NCBI RefSeq assembly: GCF_002563895.1
Contig: NZ_PDJB01000001.1
Span: 4,695,501-4,759,500 of the forward strand
DNA length: 64,000 nt
Source of the DNA: Pseudomonas lurida
GTDB taxonomy: Bacteria > Pseudomonadota > Gammaproteobacteria > Pseudomonadales > Pseudomonadaceae
Direction of reading: 5' to 3'
Shown: in pieces, positions 7,975-16,759 of the stretch
Position numbering within the stretch: the first letter of the stretch is position 1
Layout of the letters: each line of letters opens with the position of its first letter
The notes under the pieces: model-generated
Database searches by the model: none
Told to the model about the DNA's origin: nothing
The model's input: the letters and a program-made list of their open reading frames with translations, nothing else
Translations under genes and position numbers: made by a program

Positions 7975-8970
7975 TCAAACCCAGCGCAATCGTCGAAAAA
8001 GCCACCACTGCCCAAGGGCAACAGAGGCCATCAACAAGCACGCCACCAGGAATCCGTAGGGGCTGGAAGAGAACGGAATCCCGCCCACATTTATGCCCAG
8101 CAGCCCGGTGAGAAAACTCATGGGCAGGAAGATCCCGGTGATGATCCCGAAGCGGTACATGGTGCGGTTCATGCGTACGCTCAGGCGTCGGTCTTCGGCC
8201 TCCAGCACAAGCCCCACGCGCTCTCGGGTCAATTCGAGCTCTTCCAGATAGCGGGTGAGGCTGTTGTTCAATTCGTTCCAGTAGTCAGCATCGTCGTCAC
8301 AGAACCAGGGCAATTTGATCCGCGTGAGCTGGGCAAAAATATCCCGCTGCGGGGCTAGGAAACGCTTCAGCCCTGCCGCTCGTCGACGGATCTGCAAGAC
8401 ACTGCCATGTTCGGGAGTATACCGTTCGTCGGTATCCAGTTTTTCTTCCTCTATATCGACGATTTCAGACAGGTCGCTGACCAGATCCTGCACTTTATTG
8501 GTCAGGTACTGCGCCATATAAAGGATGAGTTCAGACGCGGTCTTTGGCCCCTTGCCATCCGCCAGTTGCACGAGCAACTCGTCGGTCGCGCGCAGCGGGC
8601 GCAAACGCAGGGAAATCACCCGGCTGGCCGCGGCGAAGATACGCACCGAAACCATGTCTTCGGGCTCAGCCCCAGGGTTGAGGTTGACGCCACGCAGGAA
8701 CAGCAACAGTTCCGAGTCCGGCAGCGGCAACAGGCGCGGCCGGGTGTTCTCCTCCAGCAGCAGGTCACACGCGAATTCGCTCAAGCCGCTGGATTTGCGC
8801 AGCCAGGTCTGGGTTTGCGGGTGACTGCGATCCCAATGCAGCCACAGGCTTTCCTGGGGCTGCAGCTGCAAGTCGTCGAGCTCTGTCCGGGCAATCGAAC
8901 GCGCACCGCCTTTACCGTCCAGCACCAGGGCATGCACCAGCCCCCATTGCGCGTTTTCTTCCTCGAACAT
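7975..8970 (-). CDS. cmaX: CorA/ZntB-family ion transporter CmaX
   Basis: A 331-residue protein with a long cytoplasmic N-terminal domain, a helical stalk (ELELTRERVGLVLEAEDRRLSVRMNRTMYRFGIITGIFLP) and two C-terminal TM helices. The pore-loop signature reads GIN (LLGINVGG) rather than the GMN of Mg2+ CorA, which points to the ZntB side of the superfamily and leaves the ion unsettled. It heads the cmaX-crfX-cmpX group. A second, GMN-type CorA lies at 57419-58390. Confidence 0.9.
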   Translation of the reverse strand: MFEEENAQWGLVHALVLDGKGGARSIARTELDDLQLQPQESLWLHWDRSHPQTQTWLRKSSGLSEFACDLLLEENTRPRLLPLPDSELLLFLRGVNLNPGAEPEDMVSVRIFAAASRVISLRLRPLRATDELLVQLADGKGPKTASELILYMAQYLTNKVQDLVSDLSEIVDIEEEKLDTDERYTPEHGSVLQIRRRAAGLKRFLAPQRDIFAQLTRIKLPWFCDDDADYWNELNNSLTRYLEELELTRERVGLVLEAEDRRLSVRMNRTMYRFGIITGIFLPMSFLTGLLGINVGGIPFSSSPYGFLVACLLMASVALGQWWLFRRLRWV

Positions 8971-8994
8971 CCTTACCCCATCGATTATTGCGGT

Positions 8995-9486
8995 TTATTC
9001 AGGCATTTTCAGCGGGCTGGGCGACACGATCACGCCATTGTTGTCGGCGTAGATGTACTCCCCCGGGCGGAACGTCACACCGGCAAAGGTGACCACCACG
9101 TTCAGGTCGCCGATGCCGCGCTTGTCGGTCTTCATCGGATGGCTGGCCAGCGCCTGCACGCCGAGGTCGGTCTGGGCAATGACGTCCACATCGCGGATGC
9201 AACCGTAGATCACCAGGCCTTCCCAGCCGTTTTTCGCGGCTTTCTCGGCGATCATGTCGCCCAGCAGCGCGCGGCGCAGGGAGCCGCCACCGTCGACCAC
9301 CAGCACCTTGCCGGCGCCAGGCTGGTCGGCTTGCTCCTTGACCAGGGAGTTATCTTCGAAGCATTTGATGGTGACAATCTCGCCACCGAAGGAATCTCGG
9401 CCACCGAAGTTGCTGAACATCGGCTCAAGCACCTGCACCAGGTCCGGATAGGCGTCGCACAGGTCGGGGGTCACGTAATGGTTCAT
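8995..9486 (-). CDS. rraA: RraA family protein (RNase E regulator / HMG aldolase fold)
   Basis: A 163-residue protein starting [22 protein letters not shown], with an AAGGAA site upstream; a 33-residue in-frame upstream extension is rejected. RraA-type motifs include [29 protein letters not shown] and GCIRDVDVI. RraA inhibits RNase E in enterobacteria; relatives have 4-hydroxy-4-methyl-2-oxoglutarate aldolase or oxaloacetate decarboxylase activity (the [11 protein letters not shown] and RDVD residues bind substrate and metal). Either role is possible. It sits 24 nt before cmaX on the same strand. Confidence 0.9.
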   Translation of the reverse strand: MNHYVTPDLCDAYPDLVQVLEPMFSNFGGRDSFGGEIVTIKCFEDNSLVKEQADQPGAGKVLVVDGGGSLRRALLGDMIAEKAAKNGWEGLVIYGCIRDVDVIAQTDLGVQALASHPMKTDKRGIGDLNVVVTFAGVTFRPGEYIYADNNGVIVSPSPLKMPE

Positions 9487-9674
9487 TGAAAAATTCCTTT
9501 CTGTCAAAGAAGTGTCTTTCGAAAGAAGCGCCAGCCCAAGCAGGTGCGAAACATCCCATCCGCTTCGCCGCAACGCAATAGCCACTGCGCGACTGAATAT
9601 GACCAGAAGCGTTTAACGCGTCATATCTTAGCCGCAACCACACACGAGTGAAACGCCCTTGGCAGAGCGCTGCC

Positions 9675-10664
9675 TCAAACCGTGGCCAGCACCTCGGCCT
9701 GCGCGCCAACCACAGGGGTGAGCGGATCTTTCAACCATTGTTCCACCAGTGGCCACACTTCGGCCTGCGCGGATTTGCTGACAAGCATTTCCACGTGCCC
9801 GAAATCCTCGGTAAACCCTTGCTGGCGGCCCAGGCACACATACTGACGGTGCTCTGACCCGACTTGCTCGAACAGCTTGCGACACGCCCAGTCGGGGTCC
9901 TGGCGGTCGCCGGCAGCACTGACCGCCAACAACGGCACATCGACGCCTGCCAGGCCTTTCCACCAGTCGTTTTTACCTTCGCCAAAGCGCCCTAGCAGGC
10001 CATTCCAACGCATGGCCTCGATCAACACACCCGCGGGCTCGTCTTCCGGCCCCCGCTTGAGCCGCGGGCCGGACAATTCACCGAAACGCTTCAAGAGCAG
10101 GCGGCCGGTCCACTCCACCGGTGGCAGTTTCAACGGCCAGTGAGTGCGGCTGACCTGGCACCCAAACAAGGCCACCGAAGCCACTGCCGGTGCGCCCAGG
10201 TGCTGGCCACCCAGGGCTGCCGCCAGAGTCGTGCCGCCCAGGGAATGGCCGATCCAATGGGGGATCTGCCGGCTTTGCTCACGCACAAACGCGCCGATGG
10301 CCGGCAAGTCATAGCGCGCATAGTCAGCGACCCGATTGCGGGCGTAGTCATGATTGCGCTTGGACAAGCCATGCCCGCGCATTTCCGGGATCCACACATC
10401 AAACCCCTGGCGCGCCAGGTAGGCGCCCAGGCCAATCCCCTTGGGCGAATACCAGAAGCGCCGGTTGGAAAAACTGCCATGCAACAAAATAACCGGTATG
10501 CCCCGGTTTTCCGGGACATCGGCCAGGCCCAGACGGGTAACCGCCAGCTCGACGGTGCCGTCGGGGCTGTTACCGGGTTTGAGGCGGTAGACATCTTCAC
10601 TCAGGTCGCCACGACGTTCAGCGCTGATCAGGGCGACGGGAAACAGGTTGCTGCTGCTTTGCAT
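9675..10664 (-). CDS. Alpha/beta hydrolase
   Basis: A 329-residue cytoplasmic alpha/beta hydrolase. Visible: oxyanion HGSFSNRRFW, nucleophile elbow GHSLGG, and a C-terminal GHVEML supplying the histidine. The start at 10664 (MQSSSNLFPVALISAERR) is chosen because the upstream codons lie inside the ppsA terminator. The same gene stands between ppsA and rraA in P. aeruginosa (PA1771 position). The substrate is unknown; a carboxylesterase or lipase-like role is the family default. Confidence 0.85.
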   Translation of the reverse strand: MQSSSNLFPVALISAERRGDLSEDVYRLKPGNSPDGTVELAVTRLGLADVPENRGIPVILLHGSFSNRRFWYSPKGIGLGAYLARQGFDVWIPEMRGHGLSKRNHDYARNRVADYARYDLPAIGAFVREQSRQIPHWIGHSLGGTTLAAALGGQHLGAPAVASVALFGCQVSRTHWPLKLPPVEWTGRLLLKRFGELSGPRLKRGPEDEPAGVLIEAMRWNGLLGRFGEGKNDWWKGLAGVDVPLLAVSAAGDRQDPDWACRKLFEQVGSEHRQYVCLGRQQGFTEDFGHVEMLVSKSAQAEVWPLVEQWLKDPLTPVVGAQAEVLATV

Positions 10665-10676
10665 AATGCTCTTGCA

Positions 10677-10710
10677 CAAAAAAGGGCGGCGTCCGGAAGG
10701 AGTCCCGCCC
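10677..10710 (-). terminator. ppsA terminator
   Basis: On the minus strand GGGCGG...CCGCCC is followed by a run of T (the A run at 10677-10683 on the plus strand). A second stem nearer the gene, TGCCGGTCACC (10725-10735) with GGTGACCGGCA (10743-10753), may add to it. Both lie between ppsA and the hydrolase start. Confidence 0.8.
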
Positions 10711-10770
10711 TGCACAGATAAGAATGCCGGTCACCCTCGACAGGTGACCGGCACTTTTGACGTCACGACC

Positions 10771-13146
10771 TTAGGCGGGCGCTTGGCCTTCCGCCAGGAA
10801 GAACCAGGTTTCCAGCACGGAGTCGGGGTTCAGCGAGACGCTTTCGATGCCCTGTTCCATCAGCCATTTGGCCAGGTCAGGGTGGTCGGAAGGGCCTTGG
10901 CCACAGATACCGATGTACTTGCCGGCCTTGTTACAGGCCTGGATGGCATTGGCCAGCAGCTTCTTGACCGCAGGATTTCGCTCATCGAACAGGTGGGCGA
11001 TGATCCCGGAGTCGCGGTCCAGGCCCAGGGTCAGCTGGGTCAGGTCGTTGGAGCCGATGGAGAAGCCGTCGAAGAACTCCAGGAATTCCTCGGCCAGGAT
11101 GGCGTTGGACGGCAACTCACACATCATGATCACGCGCAGGCCGTTTTCGCCACGGGACAGGCCGTTTTCAGCCAGCAGGTCGACCACTTGGCTTGCCTCG
11201 CCCAGGGTGCGCACGAACGGCACCATGATCTCGACGTTGGTCAGGCCCATCTCGTTGCGCACGCGCTTGAGGGCGCGGCATTCGAGTTCGAAGCAGTCAC
11301 GAAATGCTTCGCTGATGTAACGCGAGGCACCACGGAAGCCCAGCATCGGGTTTTCTTCTTCAGGTTCGTAGAGCTTGCCGCCGATCAGGTTGGCGTATTC
11401 GTTGGACTTGAAGTCCGACAGGCGCACGATGACCTTTTTCGGGTAGAACGCCGCTGCCAGGGTGCTGATGCCTTCTACCAGCTTCTCGACGTAGAAGCCC
11501 ACCGGGTCGTTGTAGCCGGCGATGCGCTTGTCGACGCTTTCCTTGATGTCCAGCGGCAGGCCGTCGTAGTTCAACAGGGCCTTGGGGTGCACGCCGATCA
11601 TGCGGTTGATGATGAACTCCAGGCGGGCCAAGCCCACGCCGGCGTTCGGCAACTGGGCAAAGTCGAAGGCGCGGTCCGGGTTGCCGACGTTCATCATGAT
11701 CTTGAACGGCAGGTCCGGCATGGCATCGATGGAGTTCTGCTTGATGTCGAAGCCCAGTTCACCTTCGAAGATAAAGCCGGTGTCGCCTTCGGCACAGGAC
11801 ACGGTAACGCCCTGGCCGTCCTTGAGCAGTTGGGTAGCGTTGCCGCAGCCCACCACCGCAGGAATCCCCAGTTCACGGGCGATGATCGCCGCGTGGCAGG
11901 TCCGCCCGCCACGGTTGGTGACGATGGCGCTGGCGCGCTTCATCACCGGTTCCCAATCCGGGTCGGTCATGTCGGAGACCAGTACGTCGCCGGGCTGGAC
12001 TTTGTCCATTTCGGACACGTCCTTGATGATCCGCACCTTGCCCGCGCCGATGCGCTGGCCGATGGCACGGCCTTCAACCAGCACAGTGCCGGTTTCCTTG
12101 AGCAGGTAGCGCTCCATGACATTGGCCGAAGTCCGGCTCTTCACGGTTTCCGGACGGGCCTGCACGATGTACAGCTTGCCGTCGTCACCGTCCTTGGCCC
12201 ATTCGATGTCCATCGGGCACTTGTAGTGCTTTTCGATGATCATCGCTTGCTTGGCCAGCTCGCTGACTTCGGCGTCGGTCAGGCAGAAACGCGCGCGCTC
12301 GGCCTTGTCGACGTCAACGGTTTTAACCGAGCGACCGGCCTTGGCCTCGTCGCCGTAGATCATCTTGATGGCCTTGCTGCCCAGGTTACGGCGCAGGATG
12401 GCCGGGCGACCCGCTTCGAGGGTGCCCTTGTGTACATAGAATTCGTCGGGGTTGACCGCGCCTTGTACGACGGTCTCGCCCAGGCCGTAGGCGCCGGTGA
12501 TAAACACCACGTCACGAAAGCCCGATTCGGTATCGAGGGTGAACATCACGCCGGCGGTGCCGGTTTCCGAACGCACCATACGCTGCACACCGGCAGACAA
12601 GGCCACCAGCTTGTGGTCGAAGCCCTGGTGCACGCGGTAGGAAATCGCACGGTCGTTAAACAGCGAGGCGAAGACTTCCTTGGCCGCGCGGATCACGTTT
12701 TCCACGCCGCGGATGTTCAGGAAGGTTTCTTGCTGGCCGGCAAAGGAGGCATCCGGCAAGTCTTCGGCGGTGGCCGAGGAGCGCACGGCGACGGCCATGT
12801 CTGGATTGCCGGCCGACAGGGTGGCGAAGGCGGTACGGATTTCTTCGTTGAGCTTCTCGGGGAACTCGGCTTCCATGATCCATTGACGGATCTGGGCACC
12901 GGTCTTGGCCAAGGCGTTGACGTCATCGACGTCCAGGGCGTCCAGCGCGGCGTGGATCTGAGCGTTGAGGCCGCTCAGTTCGAGGAAATCGCGGTAAGCC
13001 TGGGCCGTGGTGGCGAAACCACCGGGCACCGACACACCAGCGCCTGCAAGATTACTGATCATCTCGCCGAGGGATGCGTTCTTGCCCCCCACGTGCTCTA
13101 CATCATGGACGCCGAGCTTATCGAGGGAAACTACGTACTCTACCAA
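10771..13146 (-). CDS. ppsA: Phosphoenolpyruvate synthase
   Basis: A 791-residue protein converting pyruvate + ATP to PEP + AMP + Pi for gluconeogenesis. Domains: N-terminal ATP-binding ([15 protein letters not shown]..., [23 protein letters not shown]), a central phospho-histidine domain ([21 protein letters not shown], the His being the carrier), and a C-terminal PEP/pyruvate TIM barrel ([33 protein letters not shown]). The start codon is TTG (13144-13146), preceded by GGAGAG. It is divergent from its own regulator ppsR, and its activity should be switched by PpsR phosphorylation of an active-site Thr (NRGGRTCHA). Confidence 0.97.
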   Translation of the reverse strand: MVEYVVSLDKLGVHDVEHVGGKNASLGEMISNLAGAGVSVPGGFATTAQAYRDFLELSGLNAQIHAALDALDVDDVNALAKTGAQIRQWIMEAEFPEKLNEEIRTAFATLSAGNPDMAVAVRSSATAEDLPDASFAGQQETFLNIRGVENVIRAAKEVFASLFNDRAISYRVHQGFDHKLVALSAGVQRMVRSETGTAGVMFTLDTESGFRDVVFITGAYGLGETVVQGAVNPDEFYVHKGTLEAGRPAILRRNLGSKAIKMIYGDEAKAGRSVKTVDVDKAERARFCLTDAEVSELAKQAMIIEKHYKCPMDIEWAKDGDDGKLYIVQARPETVKSRTSANVMERYLLKETGTVLVEGRAIGQRIGAGKVRIIKDVSEMDKVQPGDVLVSDMTDPDWEPVMKRASAIVTNRGGRTCHAAIIARELGIPAVVGCGNATQLLKDGQGVTVSCAEGDTGFIFEGELGFDIKQNSIDAMPDLPFKIMMNVGNPDRAFDFAQLPNAGVGLARLEFIINRMIGVHPKALLNYDGLPLDIKESVDKRIAGYNDPVGFYVEKLVEGISTLAAAFYPKKVIVRLSDFKSNEYANLIGGKLYEPEEENPMLGFRGASRYISEAFRDCFELECRALKRVRNEMGLTNVEIMVPFVRTLGEASQVVDLLAENGLSRGENGLRVIMMCELPSNAILAEEFLEFFDGFSIGSNDLTQLTLGLDRDSGIIAHLFDERNPAVKKLLANAIQACNKAGKYIGICGQGPSDHPDLAKWLMEQGIESVSLNPDSVLETWFFLAEGQAPA

Positions 13147-13324
13147 GGTGATCTCTCCACTTTCTGTGTTGGAAAAGCTCAGGACGCCGGCTGCTCAGTA
13201 GGAGCGTTCACCAGCGCTTGTGGCCTGGACCTGGAAAATAAGTGAGAATGCGGCCCACTGCGGGACGGCAAAATCGCGCCTATCATATCCAAGATTCGCC
13301 ATCAGCTTAAGGCCCAGGGCTCAA

Positions 13325-14143
13325 ATGAAACGATCTGCTTTCTTTATCTCCGACGGCACCGGCATCACAGCCGAAACACTGGGTCAAAGCCTGCTCGCGC
13401 AGTTCGAAAACATTACCTTCGCCAAATTCACGCGGCCTTATATCGACAGCGTGGATAAAGCGCGGGCCATGGTACAACAAATCAATCTGGCGGCTGAAAA
13501 AGACGGTTGTCGGCCGATCATTTTCGACACCATCGTCAATCAAGACATTCGTGAGATTCTCGCGACGTCGAATGGTTTCATGATCGACATTTTCTCGACG
13601 TTCCTGGCACCCCTGGAGCAGGAGTTGAGTGAACACTCCTCCTATTCGGTCGGAAAGTCCCATTCCATTGGCCATAACTCCAACTATATGGAGCGTATCG
13701 AGGCGGTGAACTTCGCCCTCGACAACGACGATGGCGCCCGCACCCACTACTATGACAAGGCCGACCTGATCCTGGTGGGCGTGTCACGCTGCGGCAAAAC
13801 GCCCACCTGCCTGTACATGGCCATGCAATTCGGTATCCGCGCGGCCAACTACCCGCTGACCGAGGACGACATGGAGCACTTGACGCTCCCGGCCGCCCTG
13901 CGCGCGCACTCGCACAAGCTGTTCGGCCTGACCATCGACCCGGACCGGCTGACGGCGATCCGCAATGAGCGCAAGCCCAATAGCCGCTATTCGAGCTATG
14001 CCCAGTGCGAGTTCGAAGTGCGTGAAGTGGAAAATCTGTTCCGTCGCGAAAATATTGCGCACATCAATTCCACGCATTTTTCGGTGGAAGAGATTTCGGC
14101 GAAGATCCTGGTGGAGAAAGGCGTGGAGCGCAGGTTCAAGTAG
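13325..14143 (+). CDS. ppsR: PEP synthase regulatory protein (kinase/pyrophosphorylase)
   Basis: A 272-residue bifunctional DUF299-family enzyme that inactivates PpsA by ADP-dependent phosphorylation and reactivates it by Pi-dependent dephosphorylation. It begins [27 protein letters not shown] and has the P-loop-like nucleotide motif [15 protein letters not shown]. The start at 13325 is the conserved one; the frame is open further upstream but that part is the ppsA promoter region. Its divergent position opposite ppsA matches the expected function. Confidence 0.95.
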   Translation: MKRSAFFISDGTGITAETLGQSLLAQFENITFAKFTRPYIDSVDKARAMVQQINLAAEKDGCRPIIFDTIVNQDIREILATSNGFMIDIFSTFLAPLEQELSEHSSYSVGKSHSIGHNSNYMERIEAVNFALDNDDGARTHYYDKADLILVGVSRCGKTPTCLYMAMQFGIRAANYPLTEDDMEHLTLPAALRAHSHKLFGLTIDPDRLTAIRNERKPNSRYSSYAQCEFEVREVENLFRRENIAHINSTHFSVEEISAKILVEKGVERRFK

Positions 14144-14165
14144 TGCCTGTTGCTTGAACTGGCCC

Positions 14166-14232
14166 CTTCGCGGGCCTGCGCGCTCCCACAGGGGCTTGCC
14201 TATCAAGTGTGGGCGCGGGCTGGCTCGCGAAG
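14166..14232. repeat. REP-type inverted repeat, copy 1 (degenerate)
   Basis: CTTCGCGGGCC...GCTCCCACA faces TGTGGGCGCGGGCTGGCTCGCGAAG, a degenerate version of the palindrome unit found six more times in this window. It lies between convergent ppsR and the MocR gene. Confidence 0.75.
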
Positions 14233-14254
14233 AACGCCAACGCGGTAAACCTGC

Positions 14255-15679
14255 CTACAAGTGGAACCTGCCCCCGCCCTGCCCCAACGCCGTCGCCAAC
14301 GCATCGAAGCCCGCCCGCAACAACTGATCATCCCCCGACGTATTGCAGATACTCGCCCGAATGAACTGCGGCACCGCCGTCTGCCCCACGGCAAAGGCTT
14401 CGGCGGTGGCAATCAGGTAGTTGTTTTGCTTGAGCTCCGCCTCGATTTCCGATGCGCGCCAGGGCTCCGGCACTTCAATCCAGAAATGCGGGCTGTTGAG
14501 ATGGGTGCGGTATTCCAGGCCCGCCAGCAGGTCGCGCACCAGGGCCTTGCGCCGGCTGATCTCGTTGATCTGCTGGCGCAGCAGGTATTCCGCCGTACCG
14601 TTTTCGATCCACTGGGTGGCCAGTTCAAGGGTGACAGGCGTGGCCATCCAGCAGGTCGAACGCAGCGCTGCCGAAATGCGACTGACGAGCGCGGGCGGCG
14701 CATGCACATAGCCCACGCGCAACCCGGCAGACACCGCCTTGCTCAGGCTGCTGATCAAAATCGTACGTTCAGGTGCGAAATGGCTGAGGGGCGGCGGCCG
14801 GTCTTCCACCAGTACACCGTGGGCTTCGTCTTCAAGAATCAGCAGATTGTGTTCGCGACAGACTTTGACCAACGCTTCGCGACGCGCCACTGAAAGCACG
14901 GCGGTGGTCGGGTTCTGAATTGTCGGCGTGCAATACAAGGCTGAAATCCGGTGGTTACGACAGACTTCGTCCAGTGCGCTCGGCAGCACGCCTTCCTCGT
15001 CCATCTCCAGGCCGATCAAGCGAATCCCCAGCATGCGCGCGGCCGTAATGAGGCCAGGGTAAGTCAGTTGTTCGGTGACCACCGTATCGCCCGCCCGCAA
15101 CAGCGCCATCATCGAGCACAGCAAGCCGTGCTGGCCGCCGTTGACGCAGATGACCTGCTCGGGAATCGGATGAAAGTCACGCTGCACCAGCCATTGTGCG
15201 CCCGCTTCACGGTAGCGTGGCAAGCCGGCGTCCGGGGTGTAGGCACTGATGTCCTGGAGGAACTTGGCATTGGTCGACAGGGTTTGGAAGCTCTGGGCCA
15301 GGAACACGGTCTCCTGCCCCGGGATGTGCATGTTTCGGCTCATGTCGAAGTACTGGCGCGGTTCCTCGCTGAAGTTGCGAAAACCCTCATCGCGCTGGCG
15401 CTCCATCCCACGCTTGCGCACGAAAGTGCCGTCACCGACCCGTGCCACAACCAACCCCAGGCGTTCCAGTTCGCCGTAGGCACGGCTGATGGTGCCGATC
15501 GTCACACCCAGGTTGTCGGAAAGCACCCGATGGGGCGGCAGTTTTCTTCCCGGTTCAATCAAGCCTTCGAGGATGCCCCGTTCCATGACATCGGACAGGC
15601 GCTTGTACTTCACGCCCTGCCCGTTGGACAACCCCTCACGCATAATTGACACCATGTCAATATTTGTTTTGACAGCCAT
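14255..15679 (-). CDS. MocR/GntR-type regulator with aminotransferase domain
   Basis: A 474-residue protein with an N-terminal winged helix (about 20-90: LIEPGRKLPPHRVLSDNLGVTIGTISRAYGELERLGLV) and a fold-type I aminotransferase-like domain. The PLP lysine is in SSLSKAVSAGLRVGY; a PLP-ring Asp region (LLILEDEAHGVLVED) is present. MocR proteins sense amino acids or PLP adducts. It is divergent from the EamA gene (103-bp gap carrying GTTCAAT-type repeats), so it very likely controls the EamA/JAMM-E1/cysteine-synthase operon, possibly sensing cysteine or serine; the ligand is inferred only. Confidence 0.9.
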   Translation of the reverse strand: MAVKTNIDMVSIMREGLSNGQGVKYKRLSDVMERGILEGLIEPGRKLPPHRVLSDNLGVTIGTISRAYGELERLGLVVARVGDGTFVRKRGMERQRDEGFRNFSEEPRQYFDMSRNMHIPGQETVFLAQSFQTLSTNAKFLQDISAYTPDAGLPRYREAGAQWLVQRDFHPIPEQVICVNGGQHGLLCSMMALLRAGDTVVTEQLTYPGLITAARMLGIRLIGLEMDEEGVLPSALDEVCRNHRISALYCTPTIQNPTTAVLSVARREALVKVCREHNLLILEDEAHGVLVEDRPPPLSHFAPERTILISSLSKAVSAGLRVGYVHAPPALVSRISAALRSTCWMATPVTLELATQWIENGTAEYLLRQQINEISRRKALVRDLLAGLEYRTHLNSPHFWIEVPEPWRASEIEAELKQNNYLIATAEAFAVGQTAVPQFIRASICNTSGDDQLLRAGFDALATALGQGGGRFHL

Positions 15680-15706
15680 CTTTCGCCCTAATAGTGTGCT
15701 TTTACG

Positions 15707-15758
15707 GGTTCAATCGCCGAATTTTACAACTCATTACAAGCTCAATATAGAGTTCAAT
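15707..15758. promoter_or_regulatory. Candidate MocR operator: three CTCAAT/TTCAAT direct repeats
   Basis: GGTTCAAT (15707-15714), GCTCAAT (15740-15746) and AGTTCAAT (15751-15758) are direct repeats in the 103-bp space between the divergent MocR and EamA genes. MocR regulators usually bind direct repeats in such regions. No footprint or consensus exists for this member, so this is a candidate only. Confidence 0.45.
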
Positions 15759-15782
15759 TCCGGCTCAGGGAAGCAATAAACG

Positions 15783-16733
15783 ATGCCAATGTCCGCCGTT
15801 CTCGAAAACACCGCCAAGACAAAAACCCAAAAACAGTGGCTGGCCGGGCTGATCACCAGCGTGATGTTCCTGATCGTATGCCTGAGTTGGGGCACCACGT
15901 GGCTTGGGATCAAGATTGCCGTGGAGAGCGTGCCGCCACTGACGTCCGCCGGCCTGCGCTTCCTCATCGCCTTCCCGCTGTTCCTGTGCTTTGCCATGGT
16001 GCGCCGCGAGCCCATCCTGTTTCCCCGCGAGAGCCGATGGTTCTTCGTGTTCGTGACCCTGTCCTACTTCAGCGTGCCCTACTACCTGCTCAACTATGGC
16101 GAGATGCACGTATCGTCCGGCCTGACCGCGCTGCTGTTCAGCTGCATGCCGGTGTTCATCCTGATTTTTTCCGCGCTGTTCCTGCGCGAGCGCATCTATT
16201 TTTCCCAGGTGGTCGGCATCGGCATCGGTTTCGGCAGCCTCTACATGATCATCAAGAGCCAGGGCCTGCACCTGGACCACGCCGAGTTCCTTGGCGTACT
16301 GGCGATCCTGACCGCCGCGATCATGCATGCCTTGTGCTACGTCATTACCAAGCAGAAAGGCAGCGCCATCAGTGTGATCACCTACAACACCCTGCCCATC
16401 GGCATCGCCGGGCTGATGCTGTTCGTCGCCGGGCTATGGTTTGAAACACCGACCTTCGACGCCATCACCCTGCGTTCGTGGGGTGCCTTGTTCTACCTCG
16501 GGCTGGTGGCCTCGGTGGGCGGGTTCATCGTGTACTTCATGCTGCTCAAGCGCCTGAGCCCGATCATCCTGTCATTCGTGTTCATCATCTTCCCAGTGTT
16601 CGCGGTCATCATTGGCGCCTGGTACGAAGGCGTGTCGATTTCCCGCGACCTGATGCTGTACTCGGCCGTCCTGCTGGCCGGCTTTGCGATCACCAAGTTG
16701 CCGGTTGAAAAACTCCTGGCCAAGAAAAATTGA
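15783..16733 (+). CDS. EamA/DMT-superfamily metabolite exporter
   Basis: A 316-residue inner membrane protein with about ten TM helices in two EamA repeats (first repeat LIVCLSWGTTWLGIKIAVESVPPLTSAGLRFLIAFPLF; second begins near LAILTAAIMHALCYVITKQKG). E. coli EamA (YdeD) exports cysteine and O-acetylserine. Here the gene heads an operon with sulfur-transfer, cysteine synthase and serine acetyltransferase genes, so export of cysteine, O-acetylserine or a related thiol is a reasonable inference. The next start is 26 nt downstream. Confidence 0.88.
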   Translation: MPMSAVLENTAKTKTQKQWLAGLITSVMFLIVCLSWGTTWLGIKIAVESVPPLTSAGLRFLIAFPLFLCFAMVRREPILFPRESRWFFVFVTLSYFSVPYYLLNYGEMHVSSGLTALLFSCMPVFILIFSALFLRERIYFSQVVGIGIGFGSLYMIIKSQGLHLDHAEFLGVLAILTAAIMHALCYVITKQKGSAISVITYNTLPIGIAGLMLFVAGLWFETPTFDAITLRSWGALFYLGLVASVGGFIVYFMLLKRLSPIILSFVFIIFPVFAVIIGAWYEGVSISRDLMLYSAVLLAGFAITKLPVEKLLAKKN

Positions 16734-16759
16734 CCCTTTCACAGCAACGCGAGAGAAAC

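Noticed and set aside
10648..13245. 865-codon open frame on the plus strand
   Set aside because: It is antisense to ppsA over its whole length, with composition typical of the third-position shadow of a G+C-rich gene and no recognisable domain.
14144..14327. Plus-strand frame extending past ppsR
   Set aside because: It runs through the REP element into DNA antisense to the MocR gene; no start or domain.
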